From Phytopythium helicoides (Eukaryota; Oomycota; Peronosporomycetes; Pythiales; Pythiaceae): a DNA stretch of 64,000 nt. Each line of letters starts with the position of its first letter. Position 1 is the stretch's first letter. A program made the translations under genes and the position numbers. Positions 33,901 through 45,009 of the stretch are shown one piece after another. The notes under the pieces are model-generated. The model did not search any database. It was given only the letters and a program-made list of their open reading frames with translations, and had not been told where the DNA came from. The stretch covers positions 806,001-870,000 of the forward strand of contig JANFNE010000018.1 in the NCBI GenBank assembly GCA_024867545.1, written 5' to 3'.

Positions 33901-36900
33901 CCGTGGCGTCTTGGACTGCGGCGACTGGAGGCACTCCACGACCATCACGTCTTCCCACGTATCGCGGAGAACACGGCGAACCGCGAGCTGCAGATACGCT
34001 TCGCGCAATGGTCTGGACTCGTGTGCCAGGGACGTGTTGAAGTGTTGAAGTGGCGGCTGGCTCTGGTTGCTGGACTCTGGTTACTGGACTCCGTGGCGTC
34101 TTGGACTGCGGCGACTGGAGGCACTCCACGACCATCACGTCTTCCCACGTATCGCGGAGAACACGGCGAACCGCGAGCTGCAGATACGCTTCGCGCAATG
34201 GTCTGGACTCGTGTGCCAGGGACGTGTTGAAGTGTTGAAGTGGCGGCTGGCTCTGGTTGCTGGACTCTGGTTACTGGACTCCGTGGCGTCTTGGACTGCG
34301 GCGACTGGAGGCACTCCACGACCATCACGTCTTCCCACGTATCGCGGAGAACACGGCGAACCGCGAGCTGCAGATACGCTTCGCGCAATGGTCTGGACTC
34401 GTGTGCCAGGGACGTGTTGAAGTGTTGAAGTGGCGGCTGGCTCTGGTTGCTGGACTCTGGTTACTGGACTCCGTGGCGTCTTGGACTGCGGCGACTGGAG
34501 GCACTCCACGACCATCACGTCTTCCCACGTATCGCGGAGAACACGGCGAACCGCGAGCTGCAGATACGCTTCGCGCAATGGTCTGGACTCGTGTGCCAGG
34601 GACGTGTTGAAGTGTTGAAGTGGCGGCTGGCTCTGGTTGCTGGACTCTGGTTACTGGACTCCGTGGCGTCTTGGACTGCGGCGACTGGAGGCACTCCACG
34701 ACCATCACGTCTTCCCACGTATCGCGGAGAACACGGCGAACCGCGAGCTGCAGATACGCTTCGCGCAATGGTCTGGACTCGTGTGCCAGGGACGTGTTGA
34801 AGTGTTGAAGTGGCGGCTGGCTCTGGTTGCTGGACTCTGGTTACTGGACTCCGTGGCGTCTTGGACTGCGGCGACTGGAGGCACTCCACGACCATCACGT
34901 CTTCCCACGTATCGCGGAGAACACGGCGAACCGCGAGCTGCAGATACGCTTCGCGCAATGGTCTGGACTCGTGTGCCAGGGACGTGTTGAAGTGTTGAAG
35001 TGGCGGCTGGCTCTGGTTGCTGGACTCTGGTTACTGGACTCCGTGGCGTCTTGGACTGCGGCGACTGGAGGCACTCCACGACCATCACGTCTTCCCACGT
35101 ATCGCGGAGAACACGGCGAACCGCGAGCTGCAGATACGCTTCGCGCAATGGTCTGGACTCGTGTGCCAGGGACGTGTTGAAGTGTTGAAGTGGCGGCTGG
35201 CTCTGGTTGCTGGACTCTGGTTACTGGACTCCGTGGCGTCTTGGACTGCGGCGACTGGAGGCACTCCACGACCATCACGTCTTCCCACGTATCGCGGAGA
35301 ACACGGCGAACCGCGAGCTGCAGATACGCTTCGCGCAATGGTCTGGACTCGTGTGCCAGGGACGTGTTGAAGTGTTGAAGTGGCGGCTGGCTCTGGTTGC
35401 TGGACTCTGGTTACTGGACTCCGTGGCGTCTTGGACTGCGGCGACTGGAGGCACTCCACGACCATCACGTCTTCCCACGTATCGCGGAGAACACGGCGAA
35501 CCGCGAGCTGCAGATACGCTTCGCGCAATGGTCTGGACTCGTGTGCCAGGGACGTGTTGAAGTGTTGAAGTGGCGGCTGGCTCTGGTTGCTGGACTCTGG
35601 TTACTGGACTCCGTGGCGTCTTGGACTGCGGCGACTGGAGGCACTCCACGACCATCACGTCTTCCCACGTATCGCGGAGAACACGGCGAACCGCGAGCTG
35701 CAGATACGCTTCGCGCAATGGTCTGGACTCGTGTGCCAGGGACGTGTTGAAGTGTTGAAGTGGCGGCTGGCTCTGGTTGCTGGACTCTGGTTACTGGACT
35801 CCGTGGCGTCTTGGACTGCGGCGACTGGAGGCACTCCACGACCATCACGTCTTCCCACGTATCGCGGAGAACACGGCGAACCGCGAGCTGCAGATACGCT
35901 TCGCGCAATGGTCTGGACTCGTGTGCCAGGGACGTGTTGAAGTGTTGAAGTGGCGGCTGGCTCTGGTTGCTGGACTCTGGTTACTGGACTCCGTGGCGTC
36001 TTGGACTGCGGCGACTGGAGGCACTCCACGACCATCACGTCTTCCCACGTATCGCGGAGAACACGGCGAACCGCGAGCTGCAGATACGCTTCGCGCAATG
36101 GTCTGGACTCGTGTGCCAGGGACGTGTTGAAGTGTTGAAGTGGCGGCTGGCTCTGGTTGCTGGACTCTGGTTGCTGGATACGCTTCGCGCAATGGTCTGG
36201 ACTCGTGTGCAGGGACGTGTTGAAGTGTTGAAGTGGCGGCAGGCTCTGGTTGCTGGACTCTGGTTACTGGACTCCCGTGGCGTCTTGGACTGCGGCGACT
36301 GGAGGCACTCCACGACATCACGTCTTCCCCACGTAATCGCCGGAGAACACGGCGAACCGCGAGCTGCAGATACGCTTCGCGCAATGGTCTGGACTCGTGT
36401 GCCAGGGACGTGTTGAAGTGTTGAAGTGGCGGCTGGCTCTGGTTGCTGGACTCTGGTTGCTGGACTCCGTGGCGTCTTGGACTGCGGCGACTGGAGGCAC
36501 CTCCACGACCATCACGTCTTCCCACGGTATCGCGGAGAACACCGGCGAACCGCGAGCTGCAGATACGCCTTCGCGCAATGGTCTGGACTCGTGTGCCAGG
36601 GACGTGTTGAAGTGTTGAAGTGGCGGCTGGCTCTGGTTGCTGGACTCTGGTTACTGGACTCCGTGGCGTCTTGGACTGCGGCGACTGGAGGCACCTCCAC
36701 GACCATCACGTCTTCCCACGTATCGCGGAGAACACGGCGAACCGCGAGCTGCAGATACGCTTCGCGCAATGGTCTGGACTCGTGTGCCAGGGACGTGTTG
36801 AAGTGTTGAAGTGGCGGCTGGCTCTGGTTGCTGGACTCTGGTTGCTGGACTCCGTGGCGTCTTGGACTGCGGCGACTGGAGGCACTCCACGACCATCACG

Positions 36901-38066
36901 TCTTCCCACGTATCGCGGAGAACACGGCGAACCGCGAGCTGCAGATACGCTTCGCGCAATGGTCTGGACTCGTGTGCCAGGGACGTGTTGAAGTGTTGAC
37001 GTGGCGGCTGGCTCTGGTTGCTGGACTCTGGTTGCTGGACTCCGTGGCGTCTTGGACTGCGGCGACTGGAGGCACTCCACGACCATCACGTCTTCCCACG
37101 TATCGCGGAGAACACGGCGAACCGCGAGCTGCAGATACGCTTCGCGCAATGGTCTGGACTCGTGTGCCAGGGACGTGTTGAAGTGTTGAAGTGGCGGCTG
37201 GCTCTGGTTGCTGGACTCTGGTTACTGGACTCCGTGGCGTCTTGGACTGCGGCGACTGGAGGCACTCCACGACCATCACGTCTTCCCACGTATCGCGGAG
37301 AACACGGCGAACCGCGAGCTGCAGATACGCTTCGCGCAATGGTCTGGACTCGTGTGCCAGGGACGTGTTGAAGTGTTGAAGTGGCGGCTGGCTCTGGTTG
37401 CTGGACTCTGGTTACTGGACTCCGTGGCGTCTTGGACTGCGGCGACTGGAGGCACTCCACGACCATCACGTCTTCCCACGTATCGCGGAGAACACGGCGA
37501 ACCGCGAGCTGCAGATACGCTTCGCGCAATGGTCTGGACTCGTGTGCCAGGGACGTGTTGAAGTGTTGAAGTGGCGGCTGGCTCTGGTTGCTGGACTCTG
37601 GTTACTGGACTCCGTGGCGTCTTGGACCTGCGGCGACTCGGAGGCACTCCACGACCATCACGTCTTCCCACGTATCGCGGAGAACACGGCGAACCGCGAG
37701 CTGCAGATACGCTTCGCGCAATGGTCTGGACTCGTGTGCCAGGGACGTGTTGAAGTGTTGAAGTGGCGGCTGGCTCTGGTTGCTGGACTCTGGTTACTGG
37801 ACTCCGTGGCGTCTTGGACTGCGGCGACTGGAGGCACTCCACGACCATCACGTCTTCCCACGTATCGCGGAGAACACGGCGAACCGCGAGCTGCAGATAC
37901 GCTTCGCGCAATGGTCTGGACTCGTGTGCCAGGGACGTGTTGAAGTGTTGAAGTGGCGGCTGGCTCTGGTTGCTGGACTCTGGTTACTGGACTCCGTGGC
38001 GTCTTGGACTGCGGCGACTGGAGGCACTCCACGACCATCACGTCTTCCCACGTATCGCGGAGAATA
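27985..38066. repeat. 190-bp tandem satellite, about 53 copies
   Basis: The same 190-bp unit repeats head to tail across about 10.1 kb, seen from the exact 190-base spacing of TGGACTCCGTGGCG (27991, 28181, 28371, then 28575 onward). Each unit contains a 14-base internal duplication (GGTTGCTGGACTCT); one unit has it three times, making that unit 204 bp. Units are almost identical, and roughly 28 consecutive units from about 30.8 to 36.0 kb look invariant. Small variants (GGTTGCTGG/GGTTACTGG, GGACTCGTG/GGACTTGTG, TGAAGTGG/TGACGTGG) mark the left part. Because 190 is not a multiple of three, the frame changes each unit and a stop appears at least every three units, so a long repeat protein is unlikely. 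The last unit is truncated after CGTATCGCGGAGAA. Confidence 0.97.
36170..36720. other. Disturbed patch of the satellite with clustered single-base indels
   Basis: One unit lacks roughly its first half (junction GGTTGCTGGATACGC at about 36173). The next units carry many one-base changes against the invariant unit: CTCCCGTGG, CTTCCCCACGTAATCGCCGG, GGCACCTCC, CACGGTATC, ACACCGGCG and ATACGCCTTC, plus two one-base losses. A smaller patch with two insertions lies at 37627-37640. Most likely a low-quality assembly join rather than biology. Confidence 0.7.
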
Positions 38067-39302
38067 CGTTGAGTGGTGAAGCTGGCTGATAGGCAGTCAT
38101 TGGGTTGCTGTAGGGCTTCATGTGTATCGTGGTGCTGATGTCCTGCAAGGTGAGAAAGGCATCTTCGTTTGGTGCTGGTGCTTATCACAAGGACACGGCC
38201 GCCGCCACTTCAGCCATGCATGATTGCTCTTCGTGGCCGTTGTTACGATTCTGAAGCTCTTGCCTTCTCACAGCAGTATCTGTTGCTTCTTGATCAGGAA
38301 GGTAGCGAGCTTGGACTTTTATGGAGCAGTTCCTGCAAGAGACCGGAAAAACAACCTTGTGCCAGCCACTAGCGTCGTCATGACCGGACTCCCTCACGAC
38401 TAGACAGCTTCATGGCCAACTAGAGACCATCTTCACTGCGCTCGATCTCTCCTGCCTACCCCACACGCATGCTGGCAGGCGTCGCCGGTGGTGCGTCCTT
38501 TCTTGGACTTTCTCGAATGGCTGAGTTAGTGTCGAGGAAGGGAAACCCTTCCAAAACCGATTGTAGCATTTGGTATGTAGGACTTCAAGTCTCAAAATCT
38601 CACTCGGATAGAGCTCGAGGTATCCACCGATACTTCAGTTGCCGCTAGCGCGAGGGTCAATCTCCCCCTGAAGCGTGGTTTGGTCGTACTGACACACCAT
38701 TTGGCCTTGTTGTCCGCCTACACTCTCCGCTTTTTGCGAATCGGCAATCCATTTGCTCTACTAACGAAATAGTACGATCGCTACTATGAGTTAATCTCTC
38801 AAGAGCAGAGACTCGTTGAATGCAATGGGCACAGCATGATAAAGAATATGTACTGAGTTTAACAAATTTGCATGCTTGTTGCTTGCTGTTTTTCAAAAAC
38901 TTCACGGGGACCATGGAGCGAATGCGCTACAAAGTACACACTTTCAGCTGGGAAATAAGTATGTGATCGAGAACTTAGCGCCGGGACGGACTAACACTGG
39001 CAGTTGCTCGACATTGTGCACACGCGATCAGATCGATTGGTATTAGCAATCTTTGTTACATAAGCCTTGGTGGCAATTTTATTAGGTGGAGTAATTGCGG
39101 TGTTGGCTGATAGAAATTGTTTGAGACTTAGTTTTGGCTAAGGCTTCCGTGTAGCTGTGGAATCGACTTGTTGACAGCACAGCGCTCCAGCAAGCAACGT
39201 CCAGTAAGTTGTCTACTCACCTTGTATTCTATTCTGCAAGCTCATTACCCTTGTGGACGCAGGAGGATATCTAGATGTGCATTGGATGAGCTCTATTGTT
39301 GA
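38067..39302. other. Unique region right of the satellite, no supported gene
   Basis: About 1.2 kb with only short overlapping open frames. On the minus strand a frame starting at 38188 enters the satellite (TTQRILRDTWEDVMVV) and could be the upstream remnant of the sequence from which the repeat unit was amplified. Otherwise nothing recognised. Confidence 0.35.
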
Positions 39303-40484
39303 TTTCTATCTATCGTACAGTAATCTCCGCTTTGTTACTCAAAATCTACATCCGACGTGGCCAATCCATTGTCGAGGACTCGCTCGATGAGCGCAGCCTG
39401 CTCAGCAGTGATACAAGCGCAAAAATCGTCGCCAATGTCAAGCGGCTGGAGCTCCTCAATGACGCAGCCGTCGAGCTCAATCACGCCGTCAGCGCTTGTT
39501 TCCCACAAGAGTCCATGACTCAGCTCACACTCAAGCTTCGTCGGATCTGGAGCAGAGAGGCCGAAGCAACTCGACATTGAAGTGTCCGAGTCAGCAGATG
39601 TTGTCTCCGTGGCAGGCGTGAAGTTGGCTTGAGCATTCGATGCATCTGCCACATTGACTGATCCCGTGCAGATTTTGAGTCCGCGACGGTGACGAGCAAT
39701 CTTCTGGCGGTACTTTTGTGCATGTGTCATAACCTGTCGAGGAGTCTTGGTGCCGACAAATTCTGCCACTCGCTTCCAGGGACCCGACGGATACAGTTCC
39801 AGCGCCTGAAGAAACAGGTTGTGTTCGCTTTCAGTCCAGGTAGCAGCGAATCCTGACGCTTGAACAGGCAAGTGGCAAGATCCCGAGCAATCTCGCGTTG
39901 GCTGGACCGACTCCGAGGGAATGCGAACGAGCTGGTGGCGTCCGTCCGACGAGGTCTGGAAGAGCTCGCTCTTGACACGCGAAGTGATGGTCATGGTAGT
40001 GAGGCTAGTGATCGATGTCGCACAAATTGAATAATGAGCGCCTCGATAGAGGCCAGCTGAACGGTCTATTAGCTCCACACGTCACTTGCCGTGCATACAT
40101 GCATTGTATCCGCAAAATGGAGGGGCAAAGGACCGGACACTACGGTTCAGTTGAACCCATTCGCAGGTGGGTGAACTTTGCTGAATGATGGTCGGGGCAC
40201 GATTTGACGGCGTCTGATTGGATGGTTCATCTTGATCCATCCAATCAGCGCTCGTTTTACGTCTCGCTGGTCGAATCTGTGGAGGATGAATGTATGCTAT
40301 CATATCCGAGTGTTGGTAGATCAGAACCGAGCCCATGGCTTCAACAACTCGATCAATCGAACGCACCGCCATCACGGCAACGCTCGGCAGCTTTATGCGA
40401 GACACCGAGCGGCTCTTATCCATCATACGGTCGCAGATCCACGGTTCACGGGTACCATGGCTTAACTTTTTGCGGGTCTCATCA
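39303..40484. repeat. Segmental duplication, copy B
   Basis: Second copy of the 1.2-kb segment, same orientation as copy A and 13.6 kb from it, with a few per cent sequence difference and about 11 bp less length. It contains MYB-4 and ends inside one arm of a perfect inverted repeat (40464-40515) that copy A lacks. Confidence 0.93.
39335..39994 (-). CDS. One-repeat MYB transcription factor (MYB-4)
   Basis: Intact 219-residue near-twin of MYB-3 with the same MYB repeat (PWKRVAEFVGTKTPRQVM, THAQKYRQKI) and the same acidic C-terminus. The frame is open upstream to an ATG at 40078, but I start at MTITSRVKSELF because all four MYB genes here begin at this point and the upstream part is not conserved as protein. 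Both promoters are duplicated too, so MYB-3 and MYB-4 may be redundantly expressed. Confidence 0.88.
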   Translation of the reverse strand: MTITSRVKSELFQTSSDGRHQLVRIPSESVQPTRDCSGSCHLPVQASGFAATWTESEHNLFLQALELYPSGPWKRVAEFVGTKTPRQVMTHAQKYRQKIARHRRGLKICTGSVNVADASNAQANFTPATETTSADSDTSMSSCFGLSAPDPTKLECELSHGLLWETSADGVIELDGCVIEELQPLDIGDDFCACITAEQAALIERVLDNGLATSDVDFE

Positions 40485-40515
40485 ACCGAAAAGTAGGTGA
40501 GACCCGCAAAAAGTT
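40464..40515. repeat. Perfect inverted repeat, 18-bp arms, 16-base loop
   Basis: Arms 40464-40481 and 40498-40515 are exact reverse complements (core TTTTTGCGGGTCTCA). The left arm belongs to segmental copy B; the right arm has no counterpart in copy A. It therefore marks the duplication breakpoint and looks like a fold-back or template-switch scar. Confidence 0.88.
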
Positions 40516-40813
40516 TGGGTATCGCAGCTTGCACTGCTCGAAAAAGTTCTCGAAGTAGCTCAGAATGCTTCAATAACAAGCTTTGGTGAATGTAACTCGC
40601 ATTGGGATGTTTGTAGCTATGGATCGACCCCAAAGCGTATGACATCTCGTTGGAGACTTCTCCAGCTTCAATTCTCAGGACGCGGTTAGCCAGAATTACA
40701 CGTTGAAGTTGATCAGTTCAACGATCAAATGGATTGCCAATCTTGTTTCCCCCGCCACCGAACGTCTACTACTACTGCAACAGCGCGCGGGCTTAACTGA
40801 GGCAACGACGCGC

Positions 40814-42133
40814 TTACTCAGACATGATCGGAATGAAGAGCGGTTCCTCCTGCACGAACGGGAGCGCGGCGATCTCTTCGCACATTTTCCGCACGCGCGA
40901 GAGCAGCGACGAGTCGGTCGTGACCACGAACTTGACGTTCTTGCGGTCCACGATCGGCGCCTGCAGGATCGAGTAGATCGACACCTGGTTCTGTTCGGCG
41001 ATCTGGCCAATGGCGCGGATGATGCCGACACCGTCCGAGATCGAAATGCGCACGAAGAAGTGAGCCTCATAGTCAGGCTGCAGCACGGTCGGGACCGTCG
41101 CCTTGAACGGGTCGAAGGGGCTGTCTCCGCGCGCGAGCTGGATCACGTCGTTAACAACCGAGTTGGCGGTCGGGAAACGACCGGCACCCTGGCCCACATA
41201 CGCGCTGCTGCTGAGGTTGCTCGAGCGCACGTTGACGAGGTTGGTGGCACCACCAATGCTCGCAATCACGTTGGAGCGCGGCACTACGACGGGGGACACG
41301 TACACGGCAAGTTCCTGGGGCTTGTCTTCCGTCGCGGGCTTGAGCTGCTTGGCCACGCCGAGCAGCTTGATGGTGCTGTCCATCATCTTTGGCGTACTCA
41401 AAGTCGGTCGAGGAGATGCGCGAGATACCAACCGTGGGGATGTCGGACGGCTTGACGATGCTGCCGAAGCCGAGCTTGGCCAGGATGGCGATCTTGGACT
41501 GCACATCGTAGCCATCGACGTCGGCGCTGGGGTTGGCCTCGGCGAAGCCCAGGTCCTGCGCTTCCTTGAGCACGGCGGCGTAAGCAACGCCCTCGGCCTC
41601 CATCTTGGAGAGCATGTAGTTGGTGGTGCCGTTCATGATGCCGGCGACCTCGTGGATCTCGTCGCCGCTGTAGGCGTTCTGCAGCGTGTGGATGATGGGG
41701 ATGCCGCCGGCGACCGAGGCCTCGTAGCCGAAGCGCACAGTGGGGTTCTCTGCCAGCAGCTGCACGATCTCGGGCATGAAGTTGGCGACCAGCGCCTTGT
41801 TGGCCGTGATGACGTGCTTGCCGCTCTTGATGGCGCGGAAGACCACGTCCTTGGCGTCCGTCGACGCCGCCCATGAGCTCGATGACGCAATTGATGCTGG
41901 CGTCCTCCAGGATGTCGTTGTAGCTGTTCGTGAAGCTCGTATGCTCGGCCGAGAAGAAGCGCAGGTCGCGCTTCTTGGCCACATTGGCCACGCAGATCTT
42001 GCTCACCAGCGCCTGCACGCCCAGCGCGCGCAGCTGCGCCGTCTTGGCAGGGGTTGTGCAGCAGCTCGAACACGCCGCCGCCCACGGTGCCGCAGCCGAA
42101 CATGCCAATGTTGAGCGACAGTCGGCCGGCCAT
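40814..42133 (-). CDS. Homoserine dehydrogenase with ACT domain, three frame breaks
   Basis: NAD(P)-dependent homoserine dehydrogenase of threonine/methionine synthesis. The N-terminus has the Rossmann motif GMFGCGTVGGGVFELL; then come KDVVFRAIKSGKHVITANKA and the signature-like GGIPIIHTL, EVAGIMNGTTNYML and FAEANPSADVDGYD. A C-terminal ACT domain (AHFFVRISISDGVGIIRA) is present, as in many bacterial monofunctional enzymes and unlike the short fungal enzyme, suggesting feedback control. The frame is interrupted three times by one apparent extra base: G run 42050-42053, about 41868-41884, and T run 41388-41390. Correcting all three gives 438 residues, the normal length. I treat them as sequence errors. 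Confidence 0.9.
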
Positions 42134-42334
42134 TGCGTTGCTGGAGGTGGAGAGAGAGAGAGAGCTCGGTGAGGAGGGAGGAGAGCTGCTGGTGCCGACG
42201 ACAAAGCCGAAATGGCACACTGGGGGGAGAGATTGGTGATGAGATGCGCAAACAGGGGCGGAGACAGAAAACGTATGGCTCGAACATTTTCCGGGACAGA
42301 AGAAGGGGAGGAGGCGTGTCCATTAGCCGTAGTC

Positions 42335-43200
42335 TCATGCCAGGTCGACATGCCGCACGGTGAGGGAGAGCCGCGTGCCTAGCTCCACGTGGTCGATGCT
42401 GTGCAGGAAGTGCGTGTACGCCTGGTCCGTGAAGAGCAGCAGGCTGCGGCGCTCGAGCGTGAAGCTCAGGAGGTCGGCGGCGGCTGATTTCTGCGTCGTC
42501 TTGCGGTGCGGCTCGAACGTCACGCGCGACGGGTTGCCCACGCTCACGATGGCCACGAGCGGCCAGTAGCTCGGTCCGTCCTCATGCGGCAAGATGCCAT
42601 CGCCTACAGCGTACTCTGCAAACAGCCGTGAGGTCTACTATGTAACTGGGTGTCAAGCTGAGCTTGCACAACATACCGTTGATGAGCGCATGGTTGGGTT
42701 TGCGCTCAGGCGGAAGATGGCCGCATCGACTAGCGCCTGCGCAATCTGCTCGAGCCACTGGGGCAACGGCTCGGCCTTGAATGGAGACCGAACCTCGCCA
42801 CCCCACATCTGCAGCCTGCGGCCTCGCAGCGGCACCCACGCTGCTGGTGCCTCCTGGCGCCGAGTAGATGCGCTCCAAGATCGCGGCTTCCTCGGGCTCG
42901 GAGATCCACTCGGGCACGTAGTAGACGCTCGGGATGGGTCCCTTGCGGAACTTCTCCAGGTCCAGCACCGGCCTGGCCATTTGCAGCAAATGAGATGACG
43001 AAAGATGCTGATGGATAGAAGCAGGTCGGCTACCGAGGTGTCCAAGGAGATAAAGGCGACTGCATCCACTCGCCGTCGCTCGCATTGGGCTTGACTCCTT
43101 CGTCTGCATACTCAGCGCGAGCCACTTCGTCCTTAGGCGGCGATTGCTGCTGCTGGCGCGTGCGGCGCCGCTCTTCCTGCAGCAGTCGGCGAAAGTCCAT
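42335..43200 (-). CDS. ALKBH6-like 2-oxoglutarate/Fe(II) dioxygenase, three exons, frame disturbed
   Basis: Exons 43200-43070, 42972-42677 and 42615-42335 give 235 residues. The N-terminus is MDFRRLLQEERRRTRQ, then SVYYVPEWISEPEEAAIL. A block readable in another frame gives LRGRRLQMWGG and PLPQWLEQI, then [27 protein letters not shown]. These are hallmarks of ALKBH6, with HED as the first two iron ligands, His in FTDQAYTHFLHSIDH and Arg in TRLSLTVR. About 45 codons in exon 2 are out of frame between an apparent +1 (about 42845-42855) and an apparent -1 (about 42705-42715), which cancel. The ATG at 42980 was rejected because the first exon joins in phase by GT-AG. ALKBH6 is a poorly understood nucleic-acid demethylase-like protein. 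Confidence 0.8.
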
Positions 43201-43398
43201 GATCGACGAGCTTTTGTGGGTGATGCATTTCAGTGCGACCAACCTCGATGGACGGAAAAATACGCCCTGCAAAAGTGTAGCCATGCGTCCAACTTCAACG
43301 CGGTCAAGTTGGTGAGCACTGAGACCGCTCCAAAGATAGCTAGCTGCGTTGGCTGAGGGTGTCTGGGCTCCACACGAAGGCACTGCGCATGCTGGTGG

Positions 43399-44896
43399 GA
43401 TGTTCTCGCTAGATGTAGTTCAGTGGCGGCGGCGGCGCGTCGAGAAGGACGGAGGCAAGTATCGCGCGCCGCCGTCGCCGCTGCCGTGCGTGGACCAGGA
43501 CCGCCGCACCAAGCACATTTACGGAAAAACTACGTGAGAGACGAAGCATGCCGAGTGGTTGAAGTGGATAGATGAGATCAGCTCATGCTTGTGATGAGGT
43601 AGGCAAGAGATGCACGCGGCGTACCTTGAGCGCGTTGGCCAGTGGGTCAAGGCAGCCCCAGGCGGCGAGTGGGGCAAGGACTACGCCAAGGAGAACTACT
43701 CGCGCATGTACATGTGCGTGAGGAGAACTCTTGATCTTTCGTCATCTCAACGTTGACAGCTTACGGCAACAATGAACGAATCAAAGGCCTCGCGTTCGGC
43801 GGAAGGAGCTGGAGCATGGAGGACCGAATGTCAAGATTGGGTTGGTGCTTGTGGCTTTTGTTCTCGCTTGGCAGCTTTGCTCAACCTCGTGTCCACCCAA
43901 TGCTGGTGAATAGAGCGTACTCGCCGAGGAGCGTATGCAAAGGAGGTGGCAAAGTCGTCAAGTACATTATCGACCCCCGAGGGCCATCTCCTGGAGAGAG
44001 CAGCGCGGAACCTCGAGATGAATACCGCGAGCGCGTCATTAACGTCGAGAAAACAAGGGAGAAAGACAAGGAGATTCAGCCGCCTATGGCGATACCAACC
44101 AACAAACCGCTTACCTGCGGCAAGTTCTTCATCACTGACGTCATTAGCTCCGGAAGCACCAACAACAACGACCTTGAGACTGAGCGGTGCGGCGAGGAAG
44201 TGCGTTGCCAACTGCCCGCCCTCCCCTTCGAAAGCCACGCTTGGAGACGACAGCGACGTGTACGATCGTCTGTACCACACGGCTCCAGCTCACACAGCCA
44301 TGCCAGAGGACCCACCAATGACAGCCGAGTACGTCAAGTCTCCGCGGTGGCGAGAGCCCGACAGGCGAAAATGGGTCGCCGGCTCGTTCGTGAGCACGGT
44401 GGCGTCCACCAACGTGCACACAGCCCAGCAGCGGCGCCTGGATGGCTCCCACTCGGGTCCGACCCTTCTCATCAGCGAGGAATACGCATGCACGTACCAG
44501 AACCCGTGCTCTCCAGCTGCGAGCCCAGCTGTCCGCTCATTTGTGCGTCTCTTCCTTGGCCCCCTTCACAGTAGACTGCTGTTCACTAACTTTGAGCGTG
44601 CTTGACGATCTCAGGAGCACCAACGGCGAGCAAAAACGGCGGCGGCGCTCGCACAGCGACCCATTCAGCGCATGAGCAAGAAGTACTTTGTCTCCATGTG
44701 GACAGAGCCCACCGATAGCACAGGCACCTCGACGTCACCTCGAGGACGCACAGCTGCGTCTCCGTCGCGAAATCCAGGGCGACAAATTGTCGACGCGCTT
44801 CGAGAGAAGCACGGTGCAGCTACAAGTCCTCGTCGTCAGCGAGGAATCGAGCGGGGAGGCGTGTAGGGAGCTCGACAGCCAGACGTCGCTATTATA
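43399..44896 (+). CDS. Multi-exon gene of unknown function (boundaries uncertain)
   Basis: Several stretches look coding on the plus strand, separated by probable short introns. They are a first exon with MFSLDVVQWRRRRVEKDGGK, a second with RVGQWVKAAPGGEWGKDYA, a third with SDVYDRLYHTAPAHTAMPED and EPDRRKWVAGSF, and a last one with MSKKYFVSM and a coiled-coil-like EDAQLRLRREIQGDKLSTRF. I cannot assign a family, and I could not make every splice phase fit, so exon limits and even single-gene status are tentative. It is divergent from the ALKBH6-like gene. The protein would be hydrophilic, basic and probably soluble. Confidence 0.35.
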
Positions 44897-45009
44897 GGTT
44901 TACAATATACGCCTCTGGCCGCGAGCCTCGCGTCCGGACAGCTCGTCACTGCTGCTTCATGATGCAAGCGATAGCTCGTTGAGCTGGCTGTCCACGCGAC
45001 CCGGCGCGC

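Noticed and set aside
27985..38066. Dozens of open frames of 60-215 codons within the satellite, on both strands
   Set aside because: They are the same frames repeated by the 190-bp period. Since 190 is not divisible by three each frame meets a stop within about three units, and no start or domain is distinctive.
27985..38066. CRISPR-like array
   Set aside because: The units abut with no unique spacers and are 190 bp long; the surrounding genes are eukaryotic.
43545..43620. Sequence resembling the D-arm of a Leu/Ser tRNA (GCCGAGTGGTTGAAG)
   Set aside because: No matching acceptor stem or T-loop (GTTCGAATC-type) follows at tRNA distance.
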